A stretch of DNA of 7,255 nucleotides from Bryobacterales bacterium (GTDB lineage: Bacteria; Acidobacteriota; Terriglobia; Bryobacterales; Bryobacteraceae). The stretch's first letter is position 1. Each line of letters begins with the position of its first letter. The stretch lies in assembly GCA_030838885.1 (NCBI GenBank), contig JAUZEU010000644.1:1-7255 (forward strand). Reading direction: 5' to 3'. The notes under the pieces were generated by a model. The model worked only from the letters and a program-made list of their open reading frames with translations, was not told the DNA's origin and made no database searches. Positions 1-6,887 of the stretch are shown in pieces. The position numbers and the translations under genes were made by a program.

Positions 1-13
1 TGTCCAGTGCCAT
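1..13 (-). CDS. possible start of a further minus-strand gene (first 4 codons only)
   Basis: On the minus strand an ATG at 13-11 is followed by codons for Ala-Leu-Asp before the window ends. A GGAAG Shine-Dalgarno-like sequence lies five bases upstream (23-19). The position, 72 bases after the receptor's stop and in the same direction, fits a downstream gene of the same transcription unit. Four codons are too few to assign any family, and the ATG could be chance. Confidence 0.25.
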
Positions 14-67
14 TCTCACTTCCGCAATCGATTGGTATCGCGCGTTTCCGATCAGTAGTTTCAGACC

Positions 68-80
68 CCCTCAATGAGGG
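68..80 (-). terminator. weak hairpin after the receptor gene
   Basis: Just past the stop codon of the receptor gene, the minus strand reads CCCTC-ATT-GAGGG, a perfect five-base-pair stem with a three-base loop. The stem could extend through a G-T wobble, one mismatch and two more pairs. No T-run follows, so it does not meet the usual criteria for an intrinsic terminator. It may be a 3'-end stabilising hairpin or chance. Confidence 0.2.
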
Positions 81-85
81 ACTCC

Positions 86-3000
86 TCAAAACAACAGTTT
101 CAGGCCGAACTGAATGATCCGGGGATCGGCTGTGTCCGTCACCTTGCTGAAGTTTCCATCACCCAGATTGCGGTTAGGCGTCGAGAAATTGGAGTGGTTG
201 GCGGCGTTAAAAAACTCAGCGCGGAACTCAGCCTTGAGTTTCTCGCTGAGGTTCGTGTTCTTGCGAATCGACAGATCCGTGCCGATCAGCCCCGGACCGA
301 TAGCCGTGGATCGCCCGGCCGTTCCGTACCGGACATCGCCAGGTATGAGGCTTTCCGGCGCCACATAGCAGGCCGTATTGAAGAACTTGTCCACAGTCTG
401 CTGGCCGCGCGGAATGTTCGGATTGCAGACCAGGTCCGGCCGCAACGCGCTGTTGGTGCCCACGCTGCCCGGATCGCCCGCCCGCACAATGGTCATCGGA
501 TAGCCCGACTGAAGAGTGAGAATCCCATCGATGCCCCAGCCGCCAGCTATCCGGTCAGCGATCCCGTTCCATCCGGCGCCGAAGCGCCGTCCCTTGCCGA
601 ACGGCAATTCATAGATAACGGCCGTGGTGAGGCGCTGCCGGTGATCGAGTTCCGCCAGGCCCTTTTCGGCTTTCCGGTCCAGCACATTCTGCATGCGGCC
701 GCCAGTGGAAGCGCCGCCGCCACCGAAACCCGGTGAATCGGAGATAGCCTTCGAAAAGGCGTAGGTCCCTATAAACGTCAGCCCTTTCGAGCGGCGTTTT
801 TCGACTCGCAGCGTGCCGCCGTTGTAATTCGCGAATCCCGTGCTGGTCTCGAGAAACACGTTACCGAGAGGCACCACGATTCCACTCTCCTTCGTAAAGG
901 CCACCAGGCGGCGAAACTGGTTACGGCCGCCAGAGCCGACGTTGTCGGGAATAGTTGTATTGTTCGTGAGATCGGGAATGGTGGCGCGGAAGCCCAGGGG
1001 CTCAGCCGTGTTGCTCTGTTCCTGCCTCTGCAACCGCGTGCTCTTGGTCCCGATGTAGGCGGCTTCCACAACGATGCTGCCCGGAAGTTCTTTCTGCACG
1101 GTAAAGTTCCAGGACTGTACGTAGGCATTGTGGAAGTCCGGCGGGAACCCGTTCGGTCCCGGCTCGAACTGTGCGATCGGGCCTGGTCCCAGACCTGGGT
1201 TCTGCACAAGGAAACCGATGAAGCCCTCTCCCGGAGGCGGACCGTTCTGCTGGAGCCCGAAATTATTCTGTTGTTCGATCACGCGCGGGTAATTCAGCAA
1301 CGAGTCGCCGTAAACCGCCACTGGTACCGTGTCGTAGAAGATCCCGTATCCGCCACGGACCACCATCCCCGACTTAAAGGGCTGCCACGCAAACCCGAAG
1401 CGCGGCCCGAGGTCGTTCTTCTCGGTATTGGTAAGGGATCGGGGGAAACCGTTCTGCCCCGCGATCGCGTGGTACGGCACGTAAGGGCTGGCCTGGGTCA
1501 GAAAATTGACGAAGTTCGTTCCGCAAGCGGCATAGCTTGGGCAAACGGTGGGATAGACGAACGAACCGTATTTGTTATCGGTAGTGTAGGGTGGCGTAAA
1601 GTACATGTACCGCAGTCCGATGTTCAGGGTCAGGTTCCGCGCCAGTTTGAAATCGTCCTGTACAAACGCACCCCATTCGCGCAGGCGGTATTCGGTGCGG
1701 AAGTCGCTCACGACTCGCGCCTTCTGTCGCGCCAGCCCCAGTTCGAAGGCGGCCAGTTCGTTGCCCGTGTTGCCGACGCCGTCGATTCCCGTCCATCCGG
1801 CGGTGTCGAACGTGAAACTGCCGCGCGGCGTATCCGGCCGCGTCTGGTCGATGAGGACATCCCGCAGTTCTCCGCCGACTTTCAGGAAGTGCCGTCCCTT
1901 GTTGAAGGAGAGTATCTCCAGCGGTTGGAACGTATGGTTCCGCGCCTTGTTCGGACCGGTGTTATTGCCCCACGCGGAAAAGCCGGTCACGGAAACCGCA
2001 GGTGATCCGATCAAGCCGGCTTTGGTGGCATACTCCAGCCCCTTGATTCCGTACTTTGCCATGTAATCCAGACCCCGCAAGTAGTCTTCTGCAGCGGTAA
2101 TCTGGAACCATCCCTGATATCCGAAACGGAACTCATTCACAATGGTGGGACTGAGAACCTTGGTGTAACTACCCGTGACATTAATCTGCCGCTGAGTATC
2201 CTGCTGTCCGAACCCCGGAAAGGTATTCGGGTTGTAGCCGTTGGAGTCCTGAAAGCTGAACCTTCCAAAAATCGTGTCATTGGGCGAGAACTGATGGTCC
2301 ATGCGGGCGCTGAACTGATCGGAGTTCGACGTATTGGAGCGCCCGTCCAGGAAATTCTGGCTGGGATTGCCGTTCGATCCGGTTATCCCATTAGTATTTG
2401 CCAGAGGAATGAAGCTGGTGTCCGCCAGCATCTTCGACGCTACCGGATCCATTCGGCTTAGTGGCACTATGTTGCCAATGAACGGGTCGCGGACGAATCG
2501 CGGACGCCCCGACGCATCGGTGACAGCCCTCGAACTCGCGGCATCGAAAATCTGCCCGCGGCGGTAAGTACGGCCCAGAGCATCGGCCACCGTAGTTGCA
2601 GTGAGGAGATTCTGACTGAAGTCGCCCTGCCGTTGAACCAGGCTGGGCACGGTCGCGACCGTGGCGTTGCCCCTCGTTTGCCGGAAGCCTTCATAGGTGG
2701 TGAAGAAAAATGTCTTTCGCTCCCCGCCGACTTTTGGCACAAAAAAAGCGGGTCCGCCCAGATTGAAGCCGAACTGGTTTTGCTTAAACGGGGGTGCACA
2801 AGCCTTGCGTGTCGCGATGTTCGGGGCGCTGCGATCGCACGGAAAGGCCGATGAATTGCGATCGAAGAACCGGCGCGCCTGAAAAGCGTCGTTGCGCACG
2901 AATTCCCAGGCACCACCATGAAAGTCTCTCGTGCCCGATTTGGTAATGACGTTCACCTGGGCACCACCGCCTTTCCCGAATTCCGCCGAATAGTTATTGG

Positions 3001-3655
3001 TCTGGATCTTGAATTCCAGCACGGCATCAATGTTGGGGCGCACCGTGATCCGGTTCTGGAACGAATCGGAGTTGGAGGTGCCGTCTATCTGGAACGCGTT
3101 CTGGTCGGCGCGCAGGCCCGCGGCGGAAAAGCCCTCAGCCCCGCCGGCTCCGGTGGCACCGCTGTTCACGCCCGGCACCAGCAACGCGAGTTGCGCGAAA
3201 TTTCTGCCGTTGAGTGGCAGAGCCAGAATCTTCTGATTGTCAATCACCGCGCCGAGCGTGGCGCTTTGGCTTTCCACCAATGGCGCCTGTGCCTGCACCT
3301 CCACGGTTTCGGTCATTTGACCGATCTCCATAGTGATATCGATGCGGGCGTTCTGATCTACCTGCAGGACAAGCCCGCGGCGTTCGGCCTTCTTGAACCC
3401 GGCCACCTCTACCGTTGCATCGTAAGTTCCAGGAGCCAGTCCGGGGAGATTATACTGGCCGAGCGCCGTCGTAACGGTCTGGCGCCTGAAGCCCGTCTCG
3501 CTGTTCACGGCGGTGATGGATGCCCCGACCACCACGGCTCCGGAAGCATCGGAAATGTTGCCAGAAATGGTAGCTGTGCCCAGTTGGGCTGCCAAGGGCA
3601 ATGCCGCGAACACGGCCAACGTCGCGACGGACAATATTCGAGTGAATCCCCTCAT
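86..3655 (-). CDS. Oar-like TonB-dependent receptor with N-terminal carboxypeptidase-regulatory-like domain
   Basis: A 1189-aa outer-membrane protein predicted to bring a large or scarce ligand across the outer membrane using TonB energy; the ligand cannot be read from sequence. Residues 1-24 form a Sec signal peptide (Arg at 2 and 6, hydrophobic core, end near LPLAAQ). Residues about 27-110 are a CarboxypepD_reg-like beta-sandwich (ISGNISDASGA, GQYNLPGLAPGTYDATVEV, VAGFKK). Residues about 115-240 are the plug, with LPLNGRNF (147-153) and QIDGTSNSDSF, ending VNVITKSGT. The remainder is the beta-barrel, ending in DPRIIQFGLKLLF with the C-terminal Phe expected of a BamA-recognised strand. The length is typical of the acidobacterial Oar-like group. 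I chose the ATG at 3655 because GGAG lies eight bases upstream and the signal peptide begins there. An in-frame ATG at 3709 would add 18 non-signal-like residues. No SusD partner is visible on the side that can be seen. The frame is intact. Family assignment is firm; substrate is unknown. Confidence 0.93.
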   Translation of the reverse strand: MRGFTRILSVATLAVFAALPLAAQLGTATISGNISDASGAVVVGASITAVNSETGFRRQTVTTALGQYNLPGLAPGTYDATVEVAGFKKAERRGLVLQVDQNARIDITMEIGQMTETVEVQAQAPLVESQSATLGAVIDNQKILALPLNGRNFAQLALLVPGVNSGATGAGGAEGFSAAGLRADQNAFQIDGTSNSDSFQNRITVRPNIDAVLEFKIQTNNYSAEFGKGGGAQVNVITKSGTRDFHGGAWEFVRNDAFQARRFFDRNSSAFPCDRSAPNIATRKACAPPFKQNQFGFNLGGPAFFVPKVGGERKTFFFTTYEGFRQTRGNATVATVPSLVQRQGDFSQNLLTATTVADALGRTYRRGQIFDAASSRAVTDASGRPRFVRDPFIGNIVPLSRMDPVASKMLADTSFIPLANTNGITGSNGNPSQNFLDGRSNTSNSDQFSARMDHQFSPNDTIFGRFSFQDSNGYNPNTFPGFGQQDTQRQINVTGSYTKVLSPTIVNEFRFGYQGWFQITAAEDYLRGLDYMAKYGIKGLEYATKAGLIGSPAVSVTGFSAWGNNTGPNKARNHTFQPLEILSFNKGRHFLKVGGELRDVLIDQTRPDTPRGSFTFDTAGWTGIDGVGNTGNELAAFELGLARQKARVVSDFRTEYRLREWGAFVQDDFKLARNLTLNIGLRYMYFTPPYTTDNKYGSFVYPTVCPSYAACGTNFVNFLTQASPYVPYHAIAGQNGFPRSLTNTEKNDLGPRFGFAWQPFKSGMVVRGGYGIFYDTVPVAVYGDSLLNYPRVIEQQNNFGLQQNGPPPGEGFIGFLVQNPGLGPGPIAQFEPGPNGFPPDFHNAYVQSWNFTVQKELPGSIVVEAAYIGTKSTRLQRQEQSNTAEPLGFRATIPDLTNNTTIPDNVGSGGRNQFRRLVAFTKESGIVVPLGNVFLETSTGFANYNGGTLRVEKRRSKGLTFIGTYAFSKAISDSPGFGGGGASTGGRMQNVLDRKAEKGLAELDHRQRLTTAVIYELPFGKGRRFGAGWNGIADRIAGGWGIDGILTLQSGYPMTIVRAGDPGSVGTNSALRPDLVCNPNIPRGQQTVDKFFNTACYVAPESLIPGDVRYGTAGRSTAIGPGLIGTDLSIRKNTNLSEKLKAEFRAEFFNAANHSNFSTPNRNLGDGNFSKVTDTADPRIIQFGLKLLF

Positions 3656-3663
3656 TTTAAGAT

Positions 3664-3667
3664 CTCC
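3664..3667 (-). promoter_or_regulatory. ribosome binding site of the TonB-dependent receptor, deciding the start
   Basis: The minus strand reads ACGGAGATCTTAAA immediately before ATG at 3655, putting a GGAG core eight bases upstream of the start. This supports 3655 rather than the longer in-frame ATG at 3709 as the translation start. Confidence 0.6.
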
Positions 3668-3726
3668 GTTCTGCCTCAGCTGCATGGAGCGGTCGCAGAG
3701 GTAACCCACTCACGCGCAACGAGTGA

Positions 3727-3756
3727 ATACTACACCTTTGAAAATCGGCTTGCCAG
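3727..3756 (-). promoter_or_regulatory. tentative sigma-70-type promoter for the receptor gene
   Basis: On the minus strand CTGGCA (3756-3751) and TAGTAT (3732-3727) are separated by 18 bases. Each matches the -35/-10 consensus at four of six positions. A transcript would start near 3720 and give a leader of roughly 65 bases. A small inverted repeat, CACTC-N9-GAGTG (3725-3707 on the minus strand), lies just downstream of the -10 and would cover the start point. Consensus matches of this quality are common by chance. Confidence 0.22.
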
Positions 3757-3798
3757 CCTTTTTTGAAAAATGCAGCCGACCCGAAAAACAGTCGGTTC

Positions 3799-3827
3799 AT
3801 CAGGGACCCTTGCTCACGGTCCCTGAT
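3799..3827. promoter_or_regulatory. perfect 10-9-10 inverted repeat between the divergent genes (operator or leader hairpin)
   Basis: ATCAGGGACC at 3799-3808 is matched exactly by its reverse complement GGTCCCTGAT at 3818-3827, with nine bases between. It lies 54 bases before the start of the cytochrome-like gene and 143 bases before the receptor start. No T-run follows directly on either strand, so a bidirectional intrinsic terminator is unlikely. The 29-bp length and the place between divergent genes suit a dimeric regulator's operator. If transcribed, it would form a strong stem-loop. The sequence is seen; the role is inferred. Confidence 0.5.
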
Positions 3828-3838
3828 AGTGATATCTA
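3810..3838 (+). promoter_or_regulatory. tentative promoter for the cytochrome/DUF1501 operon
   Basis: TTGCTC (3810-3815) and TATCTA (3833-3838) are 17 bases apart, the preferred spacing. Each matches consensus at only three of six positions. If real, the -35 sits in the loop of the inverted repeat at 3799-3827 and the right arm fills the spacer, so a protein bound there would block or modulate RNA polymerase. Support is weak and rests mainly on geometry. Confidence 0.2.
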
Positions 3839-3867
3839 AGAGAATCGAACCTGTTGGATAGAGCGCC

Positions 3868-3875
3868 GGGAGGAG
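3868..3875 (+). promoter_or_regulatory. strong ribosome binding site of the cytochrome-like gene
   Basis: GGGAGGAG ends six bases before ATG at 3882. This is near-perfect anti-Shine-Dalgarno complementarity at optimal spacing. It fixes the start of the coding region and suggests efficient translation. Confidence 0.75.
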
Positions 3876-3881
3876 AATTGG

Positions 3882-6878
3882 ATGTCGCTGGTTAGAGTGG
3901 GGATATACTCGGTCGCATTTGTCTCGCTGTGCTCCGCCCAAGGCACCACCGACCGGACGCAGTTTTTTGAGACGCGCATTCGCCCGGTGCTGGCCAACAA
4001 CTGCTATGCCTGTCATACCGACAGCAAGCTGGGCGGTTTGCGAGTGGACTCCCGAGTGGGAATGCTCGCGGGAGGCAAGTCGGGCCCCGCCATTGTTCCC
4101 GGACGCCCCGATGAGAGCCTGCTGATCCGTGCCGTCTCGCATGTCGACGCGAGTCTGAAGATGCCTCAGGGCGGGAGTAAATTGAAGGACAGCCAGATCG
4201 CCGATCTGCGCTATTGGATACAGGCGATGGCGGCATTCTGGCCCGACGATTCCGTCAAGCCGGCGGAGGCGCCCACCGTGGCGCAGGCGCCCAAATTCTC
4301 CATCCGGCCCGATCAGCGGAACTTCTGGTCTTTCCAGCGTCTCAAGAAGTCCGCTGAGCCGCAGGTCAGGAATCCTTCGTGGGCCAGGAGCCCCATCGAC
4401 CGGTTCATCCTGGCCAAACTGGAGGAAAAAGGGCTATCGCCCGTAAAACAGGCGGATAAACGGGCGCTCCTGCGCCGGGCTTACATCGACCTCATCGGAC
4501 TTCCCCCCACGCCGGAGCAGGTGGACGCATTTCTCTCCGACAATTCTCCGGACGCTTTCGCAAAGGTAGTGGATAAGCTGCTGGCGTCTTCCCAATACGG
4601 TGAGCGCTGGGCTCGTCACTGGATGGACGTCGCCCGTTACGCTGATGGCAGCGGTCGTGCCGATCGCCGGCCCGTGTTTCTGGGATACGGCATGACCCGA
4701 GATGGGTACGCCAATACCTGGCGCTACCGCGACTGGCTGATCGACGCGATCAACCAGGATATGCCGTACGACCAGTTCGTGAAGGCGCAGATTGCCGCTG
4801 ACCTGATGCCGGAAAAGGACCGTGCAAAGCTGCTGCCAGCTCTCGGCTTCTTCGGCATCGGTCCGTGGTTCACCGGTGACGATGTAGTCTTCGTGGAAGC
4901 CCGGGCCAACGAACGCGACGACAAGATCGATGCGCTGACCAAGGGTTTCCTTGGTCTTACGGTGACGTGCGCCCGGTGCCACAACCATAAGTACGACCCG
5001 ATTTCACAAAAAGATTACTACTCGTTAGCCGGTGTTTTCCAGAGTTCCGGATATTGGGAATATAACCTGAGTCCGGAAAAAGAAGTCGGGGCGTACCAGG
5101 CGCAGCGGAAGAAGGTGAAAGCCGCGGAGACTTCCCTTCAGGAGTATGCGGACAACGCGGCGCTGCGCGTGGCGGACACCCTGGCCCGGCAGATCCCCGA
5201 GTACGTGATGACGGTACGGAAAGCGGTTCTGAGTAAGACCGTCACGGCTGATCTGAACCAGGTGGCCGAAGCCGAGAAACTCGATCCGGAAGTCTTCGGC
5301 CGATGGTACAAGTACCTTACCGCCGCCGAGAAACTGCATCCTTACCTGAAGAGTTGGGGTTCGATTATGGCAAAGGGCGGGGGAACCGATGCCGAGGCTC
5401 ACAAGGCGGCCGAAGAGTTCCGCGACCTGGTGCTGAAGGTAATTCCTGAGAAGAAGGCTGTGATTGCATCGAACCAGGAGATGGTCCGCGACTATAAACC
5501 AGACCCCAACGAAGCCACCGCCCTTTTACCGGGCGATCTGATGCAGTTCGAATTGTTCCAGTACAAGCAGCAGATGGTGCAAAAGGTGATGGACACTAAT
5601 CACTTCTATGTCTGGCTGGACGTGGTGCAGGGCGAAGACGACCAGTCTTATGTGAGGAAGGACGGCATTTTCGAGTTCAAGGGCAAGAACCTTCTCCGGT
5701 TCCTCACGGCGGACGAGAAGACGAAGCTGGATTCGATGCAGGCGGAAATCGCCACTCTTACCAGGGCGATGCCGAAAGAATACCCGTATGTAATGGGGCT
5801 GAAGGACGAAGAAAAGCCGCAGAACACGAAATTGAATATCCGCGGGAATGCCCACGCTCTGGGTGAAGAAGTCCCGCGCGGATTTCCGGCAATTCTGGCG
5901 AAAACCGAGGGCGATCCGATGGCGTTCCAGCACGGCAGCGGCCGCATGGAGCTGGCGGACGCGATCGTCAGCCATCCGCTTTCCGCGAGGGTGATGGTGA
6001 ACCGCATCTGGCAGCATCATTTCGGACGCGGCATCGTGGATACGCCAAGCAACTTTGGCGTGGCCGGCGAGAGGCCGACACATCCCGAGTTATTGGACTA
6101 CCTCGCGTCGCGGTTCATCGAAAGCGGGTGGTCGATGAAGGCCATGCACCGCGAAATCATGAATTCCGCGGCATACCAGTTGGCATATGAGCCATCGGAA
6201 GCGAATTCCACTGCCGATCCGGACAATCGCCTCCTTTGGCGCGCCAACTTCCGGCGCATGGATGTGGAGACGCTGCGCGATTCATTGCTTTCGGTGACCG
6301 GGATGCTGGACGAGCGTGGCGGAGGCGTGCCGCAGCCCGTGAACAATCCCAACTCGAAAAAGCGAACCATCTACACGCGTGTGTCCCGCACTCCCGATAA
6401 CTTCCTGACGTTGTTCGACTATCCGGATCCGAATATTACATCAGAACAGAGGAGCAATACCAACGTTCCCACGCAGGGACTGTTTTTCCTGAACAGCGAC
6501 CTCGTGCAGCGCCAGGCAGATGCCCTCGTGGCCCGCCTGGGGCCGGAACCGGTAACGGTTGACGAAAAGGCCGCCCGTATTCAGAACGCTTACCGGCAGG
6601 TTTTCGAACGTCAGGCAACACAGGCCGAAGTGCAGCGTGGTCTGCAGTTCCTGAAGAAGGCGGATGAGTTGTTCCAGGCCGCTCCGGCGGAACCCGCAAG
6701 GCCCCAGACAGCCAGCGCCACGACACCGGCCCGCAGAGGGAGGGCTGCGGCAGCGGCAGCTGACGGCGACGATGAGGACGCCCCTCCACCGCCAGCCGCG
6801 CCGCCGACCAGGATGACACCTTGGCAGCAGTACGCGCAGGCGCTGTTGAGCGCGGGCGAATTTTATTACCTGAACTGA
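3882..6878 (+). CDS. exported PSCyt1-DUF1549 (PSCyt2)-DUF1553 (PSD1) cytochrome-like protein
   Basis: A 998-aa exported protein of the planctomycete-type cytochrome c family. Residues 1-20 are a short Sec signal peptide ending CSAQ. PSCyt1 spans about 26-115, with haem motif CYACH (41-45) and a likely distal ligand Met94 in LKMPQGG. The DUF1549 domain spans about 160-395: SPIDRFILAKLEEKGLSP, LRRAYIDLIGLPPTPEQV, YGERWARHWMDVARYADG, then a second haem-type motif CARCH (363-367) in CARCHNHKYDPI. A charged, largely helical linker follows, then GNAHALGEEVPRGFP. DUF1553 spans about 690-930, with VNRIWQHHFGRGIVDTPSNFG near 707 and NTNVPTQGLFFLNS. An Ala/Pro-rich stretch (about 933-978) precedes the family's C-terminal helix, WQQYAQALLSAGEFYYLN. 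The start is fixed by a strong Shine-Dalgarno. A DUF1501 gene follows nine bases later, as is usual for this family. Covalent haem in the periplasm is predicted from the motifs; the reaction is not established. Electron transfer linked to glycan or sulfated-compound metabolism is only a hypothesis. Domain identity is firm, function is not. Confidence 0.93.
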   Translation: MSLVRVGIYSVAFVSLCSAQGTTDRTQFFETRIRPVLANNCYACHTDSKLGGLRVDSRVGMLAGGKSGPAIVPGRPDESLLIRAVSHVDASLKMPQGGSKLKDSQIADLRYWIQAMAAFWPDDSVKPAEAPTVAQAPKFSIRPDQRNFWSFQRLKKSAEPQVRNPSWARSPIDRFILAKLEEKGLSPVKQADKRALLRRAYIDLIGLPPTPEQVDAFLSDNSPDAFAKVVDKLLASSQYGERWARHWMDVARYADGSGRADRRPVFLGYGMTRDGYANTWRYRDWLIDAINQDMPYDQFVKAQIAADLMPEKDRAKLLPALGFFGIGPWFTGDDVVFVEARANERDDKIDALTKGFLGLTVTCARCHNHKYDPISQKDYYSLAGVFQSSGYWEYNLSPEKEVGAYQAQRKKVKAAETSLQEYADNAALRVADTLARQIPEYVMTVRKAVLSKTVTADLNQVAEAEKLDPEVFGRWYKYLTAAEKLHPYLKSWGSIMAKGGGTDAEAHKAAEEFRDLVLKVIPEKKAVIASNQEMVRDYKPDPNEATALLPGDLMQFELFQYKQQMVQKVMDTNHFYVWLDVVQGEDDQSYVRKDGIFEFKGKNLLRFLTADEKTKLDSMQAEIATLTRAMPKEYPYVMGLKDEEKPQNTKLNIRGNAHALGEEVPRGFPAILAKTEGDPMAFQHGSGRMELADAIVSHPLSARVMVNRIWQHHFGRGIVDTPSNFGVAGERPTHPELLDYLASRFIESGWSMKAMHREIMNSAAYQLAYEPSEANSTADPDNRLLWRANFRRMDVETLRDSLLSVTGMLDERGGGVPQPVNNPNSKKRTIYTRVSRTPDNFLTLFDYPDPNITSEQRSNTNVPTQGLFFLNSDLVQRQADALVARLGPEPVTVDEKAARIQNAYRQVFERQATQAEVQRGLQFLKKADELFQAAPAEPARPQTASATTPARRGRAAAAAADGDDEDAPPPPAAPPTRMTPWQQYAQALLSAGEFYYLN

Positions 6879-6884
6879 GGGAGA
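6877..6884 (+). promoter_or_regulatory. ribosome binding site of the DUF1501 gene overlapping the upstream stop
   Basis: GAGGGAGA begins inside the TGA stop of the DUF1553 gene (6876-6878) and ends three bases before ATG at 6888. The overlap and the nine-base gap point to one transcript and probable translational coupling of the two genes. Confidence 0.65.
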
Positions 6885-6887
6885 CAG

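Noticed and set aside
1130..2005. 291-codon plus-strand open frame opposite the receptor gene
   Set aside because: It lies wholly antisense to a receptor frame with clear family motifs; the translation is low in recognisable motifs and rich in Arg/Val as expected of a shadow frame in GC-rich DNA.
3656..3709. Longer receptor start at ATG 3709 (18 extra residues)
   Set aside because: The extra residues (MGYLCDRSMQLRQNG...) would place a non-hydrophobic, charged segment ahead of the signal peptide, whereas the ATG at 3655 has a GGAG eight bases upstream and starts directly with a normal signal peptide.
3747..3764. GGCT-TGCC-AGCC followed by six T on the plus strand, resembling an intrinsic terminator
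   Set aside because: The stem is only four base pairs, and no plus-strand gene ends upstream of it that would need terminating. It could at most limit antisense transcription.
2918..3766. 282-codon plus-strand open frame covering the receptor's 5' part and the intergenic region
   Set aside because: It is antisense to the signal peptide, carboxypeptidase-regulatory and plug domains, has no convincing ribosome binding site, and shows no recognisable domain.
3774..3797. Imperfect inverted repeat AGCCGAC / GTCGGTT with a ten-base loop next to the larger palindrome
   Set aside because: Seven pairs including one wobble over a ten-base A-rich loop are not clearly above chance, so it is not listed as a separate site.
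4434..4988. 184-codon minus-strand open frame inside the DUF1549 region
   Set aside because: The opposite strand codes for strongly conserved DUF1549 motifs throughout; this frame is a shadow.
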